Positions 51,379 to 60,190 of a DNA stretch of 64,000 nucleotides are shown piece by piece (the stretch's first letter is position 1; the number at the start of each line of letters is the position of its first letter). The DNA lies in contig JADJJY010000001.1 of the NCBI GenBank assembly GCA_016706275.1, positions 992,001-1,056,000 on the forward strand. Reading direction: 5' to 3'. The notes beneath the pieces were generated by a model that searched no databases, was not told the origin of the DNA, and worked only from the letters and a program-made list of their open reading frames with translations. A program made the translations under genes and the position numbers. This DNA comes from Chloracidobacterium sp. (GTDB lineage: Bacteria; Acidobacteriota; Blastocatellia; Pyrinomonadales; Pyrinomonadaceae).

Positions 51379-54300
51379 TTAGGGTTCCGGTATAAAGTCC
51401 AAACCGGAGATGTTATCCGTGATCTGGACGACCTGTGGTGCAAATGTGAACCGCCGTGATCGTACGCTAACGATGTAGGTATGTCCGGTCTCCACCTCTG
51501 CAAATCGATAGGTACCGAGTGCACCGGTAAAAGTTGAGCGGGCATTGCCATTTTCGTCAGTGATCGTGACGACCGCGTTTCTGACACCGCGTCCTTCTGC
51601 CGAAGCAAAAACCCGTCCGGTCACATCGACGCCCGAAGCAGTAGGCGTACATGCACCGGCCACACCAGCGTTTGTGATCGTTACCGAATCCACAAACCAA
51701 CCCGTTACCGCTACGCTGCTATCGTCTCCTGCGTGCCAACGTACCCGAACAGTGTTGCCTGCTAAGGAAGCCAGGTTGACCTGAACTTGGGTCATTGCAC
51801 CAATAGTTCCGTTGCACCAGGCCCGTTTGCCAGCAATTGGATTGCTGAAACTACTGCTTACAGTCCCATTAAATAGTCCGGCTGTGAAATTAGCGTCGGG
51901 CATGACCGTCCACGTTACTCCGTCGGTCGTGTACTCAAGCGTACCTCCGTCAAAACACGTGGTCGCACTCTCGAATGCAAATGTGTGCCAGAAGCTGAGT
52001 GTTGTACCAGCGTTCACTCCAAATGGCGGAGACACTAGCACACGATCTGAAACGGTCGTCAGACTGGTCGATTTCCACGAATGGGTCGGCGTCTGCGACT
52101 GTGTGGTGTCCCAAGTCCAAATCGTAGCTCCACTGAGTGCTTGATTAGTCCAACCAACATTATCAAAGCCGCCTGCTCCTTCAAATGTTTCGGTGAGCGT
52201 GCTCAACGTTACCGGGCCCGAAGGCACGACGCTCTTTTGCACAGTATTAGACTCGATCACGTTATTGCCCGTGTCCTTTGCCCGAACAACATAGTAATAG
52301 GTCGTGCCGTTTATCAGGCTGTTGGTGTCGTTATACGTGGTCGAGTTCGTCGTTCCGATCAAATTGGCCGGGCCGGGAACAAACCCTGAGACCGTCGAAC
52401 GATATACGTTGTAACTGATCGGTCCTGAACATCCCGGAGTCGCCGCTGACCATGACAAGTTTGCCTGACACGAAGCCCCTGCAGCGTTAGTCGCAGTTGT
52501 CAGTCCAGCGAACGTCGGTGCGAGTGTACAGAGGCCCGTCGCGGTCGCCTGGGTGCAAGTCGATTGTGTCGATTCACAACCGCCGGTACCGTCCTTACCG
52601 GTGATCTTATATGAGTATGTCGATCCGCCTGAAACGGTATTATCCACATAGCTGGTCGCCGCGATGTTTGACGCGAGCAACGTATATGCTCCCGGAGCGG
52701 CACATGTCCCCGGAGCGCGGTAGACATTATACGTCGCTGGAGCCGGTGCTCCGGCTGCCCAGCCTACCGTAACTTGATTTGCAGCTGTCGGATTGGCGGT
52801 GATGGTCGTCGGTGTACCAGGTGCCGTACATGCCGGGTCGGTGATCTTTGCTGTGTAGATCTCTTCTCTCAATCCATCGCGGCGGTCTGTCCAGGACGGG
52901 AAAAAGATACCCGCGTTAGCCGATAGGCCATTGTAATCACCGTATTGGTTGCCACTGTCGGCTCCAGCGATAGTCTCGTCTGTTTGGGCGGTCGAAACCT
53001 TTTCCGCGGCCGACCAAGTAACGCCGTCGTCGAACGAGCGTTGATACCATACATCTGATTTCTTACGTCCCGGGTCTCCAACCGTGTCCTGATAAATGAC
53101 ACCGATCGCACCGGTAGCTTCGTCCACGGCCAGCCACTGGCTAAATTGGTCATTTAACCCTGCTTGATTATTGAGCTTTACCTTGGCCGACCATGTCGCG
53201 CCACCATCAGTTGAGCGTGAGAAAAACACACGCATTTTACACGTAGAGGCTACGTTTGTACCCGGTTCGTTTGCTGCCGCGGTACACCCGGCATCACCCG
53301 AAAGATCGGTCCATGCGGCATATACCATGTCTTTCGAAGGCGATCGAAAAGCTCCGCCTGACACATACATAAATGCACGGCGATTGGCGAACGAAGGGAT
53401 GCCGATGTCAAAACCATCAAATGTTGTTGCGATTTGGACAGCAGGCGAATAAGTGTTGCCGCCATCGGTCGATTTCCTAACAATAACCACACGATTGGTC
53501 GTTGTCGGCCAAAAAACGAATACATCGCCGGCACTGTTGCTCTTAATGTCGCCGCCGATCGCGGTTCCGGTCGATTCAGCTCCGCTTACCTGGATCGGAG
53601 CGGCGAGCCATGTTCCGCCGGCTCCTGCAGTTCTCCGATTTGCGAACGCCGGAGCGCCGTTATGCCAAGTAGCATACGTCTGGCCGGCAAAGGGCGAGGT
53701 AGCACTCTTGTCTGTCCAAACCATTTGCTTGTCTACATTGGTTTGCGTACCTGACGGTGTGGCCTCGAATGTCCATGTCGCGCCGTTATCTGTTGAAAAG
53801 TAATTTCGCAGACGTAGTGTGCCGCCGGTAATGCCAAGTGTCGATGACCAGGCACGCCCGTCGCTAGTCCAGTCGACGGTTGGGTCTGAGTGAGAAGTGT
53901 CACCCGGAGCAAAAGGTAAAACGGTCTGTGACCACGTAACTCCCCCGTCCAGCGAACGGTATTGCCCCTGCTGGCCGCCGCCCGTGATGTTGTTTGAGGC
54001 GACTAATATCTTTTGCGGATCAAAATAGTTGATGCGGACGTCCGATTCACTTCGGGGTACTGTTTGTAGACCCGAGGTGCGAACGTTCGCTCCGATCAGA
54101 GCGCGGATTACGCCTTGCCCGTCCTTATTGCCAATATTATTTTTTGGACTGTAGTCGTTAGCGGAAAGAGCGTCGACAACCGCAGATCGTTCTTTTTCAC
54201 CTTCTTCTTCGCCTTTTCCCGGGCCGGGCTTAAGGTCCTGGTGGGTGATCATCCATTCGACGATCTCTTTTAGTACCAGTGGATAACCCTTTGTCGGATC

Positions 54301-54603
54301 CTCAGCGTTGTACTCTCCCTCCGGGTGTTGTTTACGCCACCAAACGCGAATCCAAGGGGGCAGCCCACGCTTGTCGCTAAATTCATCAGCACGGAGCATC
54401 TCAAAATCTTGGTTTGCTGCGATAAGCTTGGCCAATTCAGTGTCTTGTTCGACAAAATGGCCGTGGTATTTTTGCGTCAACTGGCTCTCCAGGGACGGAT
54501 ATTTGGTTCCCTGGTTGCGCTGTGCAGAAACATTAGTCGTTATCAGCAACGCGGCAAATAAAAATATGGTGATCCTAAATAGGTTTGTGCGTGATGTTCT
54601 CAT
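51379..54603 (-). CDS. Large secreted BNR/fibronectin-type-III protein with carboxypeptidase-regulatory-like C-terminus
   Basis: A 1074-residue protein with a signal peptide (LFRITIFLFAALLITTNVSA, then QRN). Residues about 170-560 hold sialidase-like Asp-box units (YRSLDGGVTWSQ, FSRSTDGGATWSAKV, QRSFDDGVTWSAAEKV), suggesting a beta-propeller. It then has fibronectin type III-like units (about 575-780: ANQVTVGWAAGAPAPATYNVYR, SYNVYRSTVSGFVPG) and a beta-sandwich module with paired cysteines (about 790-970). The end (about 985-1074) is a carboxypeptidase-regulatory-like domain (TGRVFASAEGRGVRNAVVTI, SRRFTFAPQVVQI). No catalytic sialidase triad was identified. It is probably a surface or secreted binding protein, related at its C-terminus to the broken gene at 9003. 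Confidence 0.82.
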   Translation of the reverse strand: MRTSRTNLFRITIFLFAALLITTNVSAQRNQGTKYPSLESQLTQKYHGHFVEQDTELAKLIAANQDFEMLRADEFSDKRGLPPWIRVWWRKQHPEGEYNAEDPTKGYPLVLKEIVEWMITHQDLKPGPGKGEEEGEKERSAVVDALSANDYSPKNNIGNKDGQGVIRALIGANVRTSGLQTVPRSESDVRINYFDPQKILVASNNITGGGQQGQYRSLDGGVTWSQTVLPFAPGDTSHSDPTVDWTSDGRAWSSTLGITGGTLRLRNYFSTDNGATWTFEATPSGTQTNVDKQMVWTDKSATSPFAGQTYATWHNGAPAFANRRTAGAGGTWLAAPIQVSGAESTGTAIGGDIKSNSAGDVFVFWPTTTNRVVIVRKSTDGGNTYSPAVQIATTFDGFDIGIPSFANRRAFMYVSGGAFRSPSKDMVYAAWTDLSGDAGCTAAANEPGTNVASTCKMRVFFSRSTDGGATWSAKVKLNNQAGLNDQFSQWLAVDEATGAIGVIYQDTVGDPGRKKSDVWYQRSFDDGVTWSAAEKVSTAQTDETIAGADSGNQYGDYNGLSANAGIFFPSWTDRRDGLREEIYTAKITDPACTAPGTPTTITANPTAANQVTVGWAAGAPAPATYNVYRAPGTCAAPGAYTLLASNIAATSYVDNTVSGGSTYSYKITGKDGTGGCESTQSTCTQATATGLCTLAPTFAGLTTATNAAGASCQANLSWSAATPGCSGPISYNVYRSTVSGFVPGPANLIGTTNSTTYNDTNSLINGTTYYYVVRAKDTGNNVIESNTVQKSVVPSGPVTLSTLTETFEGAGGFDNVGWTNQALSGATIWTWDTTQSQTPTHSWKSTSLTTVSDRVLVSPPFGVNAGTTLSFWHTFAFESATTCFDGGTLEYTTDGVTWTVMPDANFTAGLFNGTVSSSFSNPIAGKRAWCNGTIGAMTQVQVNLASLAGNTVRVRWHAGDDSSVAVTGWFVDSVTITNAGVAGACTPTASGVDVTGRVFASAEGRGVRNAVVTITDENGNARSTFTGALGTYRFAEVETGHTYIVSVRSRRFTFAPQVVQITDNISGLDFIPEP

Positions 54604-54855
54604 CTGAGTCTCCCTTTGCTTGCAAAGTATTTTAAAGATTGGATTTGTAAAAAATAGACGTTTTTCAGCGTTTTAGCAAGGGCAAATACGACGATTAGTA
54701 GTAGATGAATAAATTACCCTGCAATAAATTTGCTTTACCTTTTCTGATTTTAGGCATAAAATTTTCTTTACGTTCAAGCAACCTGTAACTGGAGGTCGGT
54801 CATCATAGCCCAAGACGAAGTTTTACAATCCGGAAATGATCTTTTAGGAGCGAGT

Positions 54856-55509
54856 ATGGATCCACTCTCCGTAGCGATCGAACAGGATATCGCCTTTGGT
54901 TTTGAGACCTCAGCGGCGTTGCCCGAATTTCAGGCACCCGTCGCCGAAGTCGCGTTTGACGCGGCCGCGCCAGATATTGACCTTTGCCGTTTGGCGGCGA
55001 ATGGCAATATCGCGGCATTTGAGGTGCTGTATGAGCGGTATCACCGCCGTACGTACAGCCTCTGTCTGCGAATGACCAGCAGTCAAACCGAGGCCGAAGA
55101 CCTGACACAAGAAGTTTTTATTCAGCTTTTCCGCAAGGTTGGTAGCTTTCGCGGCGATTCGGCGTTTTCGACCTGGTTGCACCGTTTGACGGTTAATCAG
55201 GTGCTGATGCATTTCCGCCGCCGCAGCGTTAAAAATGAGCGGACGACTGAGGAAGGCGAATTGCCCGAGCAGATGGTTGCCGGCTCTGCAAATCCCAACA
55301 AGATGCAGGTCGTTGACCGTATCGCCTTAAAAAATGCGATCGCCGAGCTGCCAAACGGATATCGTAACGTGTTCCTGCTCCACGACGTCGAGGGCTTTGA
55401 ACACGAAGAGGTCGCCCGCATGATGGGCATCTCGGTCGGCACATCGAAATCGCAGCTGCATAAGGCCAGACTAAAGCTGCGCGGTTTGCTTAAAAAACAG
55501 CAGGACTAA
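54856..55509 (+). CDS. ECF-type RNA polymerase sigma factor (RpoE-like)
   Basis: A 217-residue sigma-70 family member. An unusual 45-residue acidic/hydrophobic N-terminal extension precedes region 2 (AFEVLYERYHRRTYSLCLRMTSSQTEAEDLTQEVFIQLFRKV, FSTWLHRLTVNQ). Region 4 is complete (LPNGYRNVFLLHDVEGFEHEEVARMMGISVGTSKSQLHKARLKLR). It directs transcription of an envelope or stress regulon. GGAGCGAGT lies about nine bases before the ATG. A terminator follows before the anti-sigma gene. Confidence 0.92.
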   Translation: MDPLSVAIEQDIAFGFETSAALPEFQAPVAEVAFDAAAPDIDLCRLAANGNIAAFEVLYERYHRRTYSLCLRMTSSQTEAEDLTQEVFIQLFRKVGSFRGDSAFSTWLHRLTVNQVLMHFRRRSVKNERTTEEGELPEQMVAGSANPNKMQVVDRIALKNAIAELPNGYRNVFLLHDVEGFEHEEVARMMGISVGTSKSQLHKARLKLRGLLKKQQD

Positions 55510-55529
55510 ATAAATAATATTCCAGGGGG

Positions 55530-55565
55530 AACACGAACACGCTTAATACGTTGTTCGTGTTTTTT
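55530..55565 (+). terminator. Terminator between sigma and anti-sigma genes
   Basis: AACACGAACA and TGTTCGTGTT form a 10-bp stem around a 12-base loop, followed by TTTT. It could set the sigma to anti-sigma ratio. Confidence 0.85.
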
Positions 55566-55673
55566 GTGCCGATTTTTGTTGATAAAATGCTGCCGCAAGG
55601 CAACTAAAACCGTCCTCGACTAATCTATCAATGTGGTCACTTAGTTGGGTTTAATGTTGGATCTGTTTTGACG

Positions 55674-56390
55674 ATGAATTGCAGCGACTGTAAAGAATTG
55701 ATCGGTGCCCTAATGGACAACGAGCTTGAGCAAACTCAGGCGGCGGCGGTTCGTGAGCATCTGGCTTTCTGTGCCGAATGTGCCGTCGTTTGCGAAGATC
55801 TGACCTCGATCCTTGACGCCTGCAAAACCGGTTCGGACGAGATAGTTCCGCCAAATTCCAAGGCTCTTTGGCTACGAATAAATAATATGATCGAGAGCGA
55901 AGTGAAACCCGCTCCGTCACTGCCCGAGCCGCCGGCTCCTAGAAGTTGGGGTATCTCGATATTGAGGTTTTCGGCAGCGGTATTGGTGATCGCAGTGATC
56001 AGCTCGACGGTGACCTATTTTGCGCTTAGAAATTATATCCAGCCGCCGACAGATGATTTTACGAGCCGCTCGGCAGCGACCCAGACTACGTTTGAAAAAG
56101 TTTTGAGCAAGATCGGGCTCGTCGAAACGCCGCAACAGGCTCGTGAGCGGCGATTGAAAGAGCGAGAGGCGGCTATCGAATATTGGAATGCCCGCGTGAT
56201 GACACGCCGCTCGCAGTGGGATCGCGTGACGCGAGAGGCGTTTGACCGCAATCTGCAGGTTATCGAAGAATCGGTCAAAGATTATACGACGATCCTCAAC
56301 CAAGATCCGGAAGACGAGCTGTCCGGCGAGATGCTTGATGCGGTGATGAATGACAAGATGAATCTGCTGCGAGATTTTGCGGATCTATAG
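55674..56390 (+). CDS. Zinc-finger anti-sigma factor, membrane-anchored
   Basis: A 238-residue protein from the ATG at 55674 (a TTG at 55668 would add two residues). It has an N-terminal zf-HC2 anti-sigma zinc finger: CSDCKELIGALMDNELEQ followed by the HxxxCxxC of REHLAFCAEC. One membrane helix (ILRFSAAVLVIAVISSTVTYFAL, about 100-122) precedes a helical periplasmic part rich in charged residues (EREAAIEYWNARVMTRRSQW). It probably holds the preceding sigma factor inactive until an envelope signal triggers release. The next gene starts eight bases downstream. Confidence 0.85.
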   Translation: MNCSDCKELIGALMDNELEQTQAAAVREHLAFCAECAVVCEDLTSILDACKTGSDEIVPPNSKALWLRINNMIESEVKPAPSLPEPPAPRSWGISILRFSAAVLVIAVISSTVTYFALRNYIQPPTDDFTSRSAATQTTFEKVLSKIGLVETPQQARERRLKEREAAIEYWNARVMTRRSQWDRVTREAFDRNLQVIEESVKDYTTILNQDPEDELSGEMLDAVMNDKMNLLRDFADL

Positions 56391-56398
56391 TTTTAATA

Positions 56399-57169
56399 AT
56401 GCCCCTCCGACGAGAATATGTTTTTAGCCGCCAGACGGCCGTGAAAACTACGATGCTCCTGAGCGTAGTTTTTTTCTTTGCGCTGTTTAGCGGCGAGGCG
56501 TCCGCTCAAAAGAGGTTCTCAAAAAATTATCCGGCAGGACAAAACGTTAGGCTTCGGTTAATGAACCGCACCGGAACTGTCACCGTCATAGGCTGGAACA
56601 AGGCACAGATCAATATTTCCGCCGAGCTAGAGGCTCCGGCGGCGAACATCGTTCCGCAAAACCTGTCGGGCTTGATAGATATAAATTTGCTACGCGATAA
56701 CCAAGATCGCGAGATCGGAAGCGTCAATTTTACGATCCGCGTGCCTTACAATGCGATGGTCGATATAGAAACCCGCATCGGTAATCTCAGCGTCACAAAT
56801 ATTAGCAGTGCTCTGGTGCGGGCTCATATCTCAAGTGAAGGGGCGATCACGCTCACCAACATCGAGGCGACAAATGTTGCCGCCGAAAATACGATCGGCG
56901 ATATATTCTTTGACGGTGAGATCAAAGAGGGCGGCACTTATCGCTTTTCGTCGTCTAAGGGCAGCATTAATCTACGCATTCCGTTCAATGCATCTTTCAG
57001 AATGATGGCTACGGCGCCGTCAACCCGCAATATTTCGCTCGGACCTTTTGTTAATCCCGACACTAACTATCTCGGCGACGGCCGGCGTGTCCTTGGCAAA
57101 GTCAATGGCGGCAGCGCCACGATCACCGTCACCAACCAACGCGGCACCATCGCTTTTCTCGGCCGATAG
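56399..57169 (+). CDS. DUF4097-like exported beta-helical protein
   Basis: A 256-residue protein. A signal or anchor helix (MLLSVVFFFALFSGEASA, then QKRF) is followed by repeated short strands: RLMNRTGTVTVIGWNKAQINISAE, MVDIETRIGNLSVTNISS, ALVRAHISSEGAITLTNIE and GTYRFSSSKGSINLRI. That rung pattern is typical of DUF4097 'putative adhesin' proteins. It is the third gene of the sigma/anti-sigma unit, eight bases after the anti-sigma gene. It may be a sensor or target of that system; the function is unknown. Confidence 0.72.
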   Translation: MPLRREYVFSRQTAVKTTMLLSVVFFFALFSGEASAQKRFSKNYPAGQNVRLRLMNRTGTVTVIGWNKAQINISAELEAPAANIVPQNLSGLIDINLLRDNQDREIGSVNFTIRVPYNAMVDIETRIGNLSVTNISSALVRAHISSEGAITLTNIEATNVAAENTIGDIFFDGEIKEGGTYRFSSSKGSINLRIPFNASFRMMATAPSTRNISLGPFVNPDTNYLGDGRRVLGKVNGGSATITVTNQRGTIAFLGR

Positions 57170-57246
57170 CTCCCAAGATTTTCGTTGACCTCACCTCTAA
57201 TAAAGGCGTAATCTAAATACGGCTCGCTCCTCTTACCCCAGATCAA

Positions 57247-58086
57247 ATGAAAGCACAAAAAATACTAGTTTTCTTCGCGTTTGTATTTCTATTATCGCTG
57301 ACCGTCGTTCATGCTCAGGTCAAACGTACGATAACCAAGACCGAGATCGTCGATTTCGGTCCCGGCGGGACCTTGACCGTCACAGGAGCACCAAATGGCT
57401 CGATACGCGTCGTTGGGTCACAAACTAAAGAGGTAGAGATAACTGCAACGATCGAGATCGAGGCACCAAATGCCGCTGGACTCGATAAACTTGCCGAGGT
57501 GACGGGCTTTGTTGTCGAGGGGAGTGCTTCGCGGGTCTTGATCACTAGCATTGGCACGCACGCAAAACAGCTTTTGAAAAAATCCGGCAAGAAAATACCC
57601 AAAGAACTGCTTGGCCTGCCGTTTCGGATAGATTACGTCATCCGCGTTCCGCGTTTTATCGATCTGGAGATCGATGGCGGCAAAGGTGATCTGGCGGTCG
57701 AAAATGTTGAGGGTTCGATGCGGATCAACTTTATCGAATCAAATGCCAAAGTCGCGATCATCAGCGGCTCAATTAATCTGACAGTCGGCAAGGGTAACGT
57801 CGATGTCGCGTTCGCCGCCAAAGGCTGGCGCAGCCGCCTCGTCAATATCATGGTTGCAGCCGGAGATCTTGACATCCATCTGCCGGCGAATCTGAGTGCT
57901 GACCTTGACGCTATTGTTTTGCGAAGCGGTACGATCGAAAATACTTTCCCCGATCTCAAGCCTCGTGACCGCAAGGTGCCGTTCACCGAACGAGCGATCA
58001 TGGCGAAGGCGGGCGTCGGCGGTGTTTCGCTCAAGTTCAGCGTTGGTGACGGTACGTTGAGGCTCGACAAACTCGCACTGCCATAA
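57247..58086 (+). CDS. Second DUF4097-like exported protein
   Basis: A 279-residue protein, paralogous in form to the previous one. The signal peptide is ILVFFAFVFLLSLTVVHA, then QVKR. The strand repeats include TLTVTGAPNGSIRVVGSQTKEVEITATIEIE, FIDLEIDGGKGDLAVENVEGSMRINFIESNAKVAIISGSINLTVGKGNVDVAF. It lies 77 bases downstream in the same direction, and a terminator follows, ending this unit. No function is known. Confidence 0.7.
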   Translation: MKAQKILVFFAFVFLLSLTVVHAQVKRTITKTEIVDFGPGGTLTVTGAPNGSIRVVGSQTKEVEITATIEIEAPNAAGLDKLAEVTGFVVEGSASRVLITSIGTHAKQLLKKSGKKIPKELLGLPFRIDYVIRVPRFIDLEIDGGKGDLAVENVEGSMRINFIESNAKVAIISGSINLTVGKGNVDVAFAAKGWRSRLVNIMVAAGDLDIHLPANLSADLDAIVLRSGTIENTFPDLKPRDRKVPFTERAIMAKAGVGGVSLKFSVGDGTLRLDKLALP

Positions 58087-58115
58087 TGAGCGGTGCGGAT
58101 TCGGAATCTGTAAAT

Positions 58116-58151
58116 AAAGGGTGATAAACTATCCATGTTTATCACCTTTTT
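58116..58151 (+). terminator. Terminator hairpin ending one base before the dcd start codon
   Basis: GGTGATAAAC and GTTTATCACC form a 10-bp perfect stem with a 7-base loop, followed by TTTTTT, and the dcd ATG at 58153 follows directly. It ends the upstream unit but also occupies the whole space in which a dcd leader and ribosome binding site would lie. Confidence 0.85.
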
Positions 58152-58152
58152 T

Positions 58153-58746
58153 ATGACTATTAAATCTGATATTTGGCTGCGAAAGATGGCCGAAGAGCAG
58201 CAGATGATCTCGCCGTTCCTCGCCGATCTTGTCCGCGAGGTCGATGGCAAACGCATCATCTCGGCGGGTTGTTCGAGTTATGGTTACGACATGCGTCTGG
58301 CGGATGACGGCTTTCGTATCTTTTCGTCGGTAAATGGCGATGAGATCGATCCTAAGAAATTTGACGAAGCTAAGTCTCTGATCGAGCCTCCCATCCGCAT
58401 TGCCGAGGACGGTGCCCGGTATTATCTGTTGCCTCCGCATCATTACGGGCTCGGGGTGACGGTCGAGACATTTAAGATGCCGCGAAATGTGACCGGCGTC
58501 GCGCTTGGTAAATCGACCTACGCTCGCGCGGGATTGCTCGTTAACACAACGCCGCTTGAAGCTGGTTGGACCGGGCGTCTCGTTGTTGAGATCGCCAACC
58601 TAGCAAATCTGCCGCTTCGCGTCTATGTCAACGAAGGCATCGGGCAGATACTTTTTTTCGAATCCGACGATGATTGCGGCGTAAGCTACGCCGACCGCGG
58701 CGGAAAATATCAGGGGCAATCGGGACTGACGTTTGCTAAAGTGTGA
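58153..58746 (+). CDS. dcd: dCTP deaminase
   Basis: A 197-residue enzyme that deaminates dCTP (to dUTP, or directly to dUMP in bifunctional forms). The start at 58153 gives the canonical opening TIKSDIWLRKMAEEQQMISPF. Family motifs are SYGYDMRLADDGFRIF, the catalytic Glu region GKSTYARAGLLVNTTPLEAGWTGRLVVEIAN, GIGQILFFESDDDC and YADRGGKYQGQSGLTFAKV. A longer frame starts in the loop of the terminator hairpin (ATG 58135) and is less likely. No ribosome binding site is available before 58153. Confidence 0.93.
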   Translation: MTIKSDIWLRKMAEEQQMISPFLADLVREVDGKRIISAGCSSYGYDMRLADDGFRIFSSVNGDEIDPKKFDEAKSLIEPPIRIAEDGARYYLLPPHHYGLGVTVETFKMPRNVTGVALGKSTYARAGLLVNTTPLEAGWTGRLVVEIANLANLPLRVYVNEGIGQILFFESDDDCGVSYADRGGKYQGQSGLTFAKV

Positions 58747-58766
58747 AAACGGGTCGAACTAGCATC

Positions 58767-58806
58767 AAAAAAAGCCGCACTTGCGAAAAGCAAGGCGGCT
58801 TTTTTG
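58767..58806. terminator. Bidirectional rho-independent terminator
   Basis: GCCGC-A-CTTG and CAAG-G-CGGC pair with a 7-base loop, A-run on the left and TTTTTT on the right. It serves dcd and the convergent Asp-rich gene. Confidence 0.9.
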
Positions 58807-58822
58807 TATTTAAGATAGGTGG

Positions 58823-60190
58823 TCAAACCGTATCGTCGGTACTCGTGTCGTAAGTGGCGGGTGCCGCTTCGACGGATGTATCTAAACCCGTGTCAACAGA
58901 TGCGATCGAGGCATCATAGCCGCCTGCATCGTACGCTCCCCCCGACGCAATCCCTGACGAGGGATCGACGTCGTATGCCGCCGAAGCAGGGTCTGCGGCA
59001 GCGGCGTAGGTATCGGCCGAGCCCTGATATTCGGCCGCATGGTCAAGGCTGCTCTGAGCCGCATCCGCGTTTCCGGCTTCGGCGTACCATTCGGCATTAT
59101 CGGCAAAATAGTCGGCGTTCTTTTCGTCGTAAACCGCGTTGTCGAGGTTTGCAACATCCTGGTCGGACTGGCCGGTATGATCGTCGCCGCTGGCTTGATA
59201 ATCTGCGTCGCCGGTGGCATAAGCGGCGTTTTGTGCGTCTTCTTTGGCGGCTTCGTAATCGCCCTCAGCGATGTGTTCGGCTTGCTGAGCGCGATACTCT
59301 TCGGCGATCTCCTGTTTGTAGGCCGCATTTTCAAGGTCGGTCGAATCGGACGCCCCGAGCATACTGCTGTCGCCGGCGGCACCCGATTCTGCCTCGGCTA
59401 CTTCGCGTGCCTGCGCGGCCGCCTCATAATCGCCCGCCGCGACAAATTCGTCGGCCGCCGCCTGAGCCTCATTGGCTGCATCCACGTGAGCCTGCTGCTC
59501 CGCGGCATCCGCCGCCGATGAATCGCTGCTGGCGGTCTCGGAATCGGCTGCCGCAAATCCTGTGTCACCAGCCTGATAGTCCGATCCCCCAACAACAAAC
59601 TCATCTGCCGTTCCAGCGGTAACGTCATCGGAGCTCTCGCCATCGGTTATAGGAAAACCATCTTCGCCAACGGTAAACTCGATGGAGTTTGTCGAAAGCT
59701 CTTCGTCGGTCGGCAGGCCGGCGGTTGCTTCCGAGATCTCATCGGCTTCGCCGTCGCCATCAGTATCCGCAAGGACGACCTCAAATTCACCGTCGCCATC
59801 CTCATCGAGATAAGCCGTATCGATCGTGCCGTCGCCGTCAGTGTCTTCGCCGACCGCATCGATCACTCCGTCGGCATCGGTGTCCATTGCGATGACGTCC
59901 AATTGCCCGTCACCGTCGGTATCGGCAGATACGGCATCGATGCGTCCATCGCCATCCGTATCACCGGCAATCATGTCGAGTTGTCCGTCATCATCCGTAT
60001 CAATAGCGCCGGCATCGATCGTTCCATCTCCGTCAGTATCCGCGTAAGTGACTTCAGACGTTGGCTCGTCGTCACCAAAGAGTGCCTCGGCGATCTCCTC
60101 GACCAAAGTGCCTTCTTCTTCCTGTTTCGGTGTAATATTTGTTTCATCCGTAATGATTACGGGGTCTTGTTCATTCGCCATAACTTGCAT
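58823..60190 (-). CDS. Asp-rich 13-residue-repeat protein with Ala-rich C-terminus
   Basis: A 455-residue, extremely acidic protein (the start may be the ATG at 60181, three codons in). Residues about 51-152 are eight tandem 13-residue units of the form DTDGDGxxDxxxx (DTDGDGRIDAVSA, DTDGDGQLDVIAM), calcium-loop-like as in thrombospondin type 3 or EF-hand-like repeats. The C-terminal half is Ala/Asp/Tyr-rich with helical units (EEYRAQQAEHIAEGDYEAAKED, ADYFADNAEWYAEAGNADAA). No signal peptide, membrane helix or sorting motif is visible, which is odd for such repeats. It overlaps the end of the M48-like gene and is likely cotranscribed with it. Confidence 0.72.
   Translation of the reverse strand: MQVMANEQDPVIITDETNITPKQEEEGTLVEEIAEALFGDDEPTSEVTYADTDGDGTIDAGAIDTDDDGQLDMIAGDTDGDGRIDAVSADTDGDGQLDVIAMDTDADGVIDAVGEDTDGDGTIDTAYLDEDGDGEFEVVLADTDGDGEADEISEATAGLPTDEELSTNSIEFTVGEDGFPITDGESSDDVTAGTADEFVVGGSDYQAGDTGFAAADSETASSDSSAADAAEQQAHVDAANEAQAAADEFVAAGDYEAAAQAREVAEAESGAAGDSSMLGASDSTDLENAAYKQEIAEEYRAQQAEHIAEGDYEAAKEDAQNAAYATGDADYQASGDDHTGQSDQDVANLDNAVYDEKNADYFADNAEWYAEAGNADAAQSSLDHAAEYQGSADTYAAAADPASAAYDVDPSSGIASGGAYDAGGYDASIASVDTGLDTSVEAAPATYDTSTDDTV
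59740..60040. repeat. 39-bp tandem coding repeats
   Basis: Eight tandem units of 39 bases (13 codons), each with a DTDGDG-type hexapeptide. The copies are clearly diverged at the DNA level (ATC/GTC and GGC/GAC changes), so the array is old. Confidence 0.75.

Noticed and set aside
58819..59622. A 267-codon plus-strand frame rich in Arg and Pro
   Set aside because: It is antisense to the Asp/Ala-rich protein; its composition is a reflection of the low-complexity repeats.
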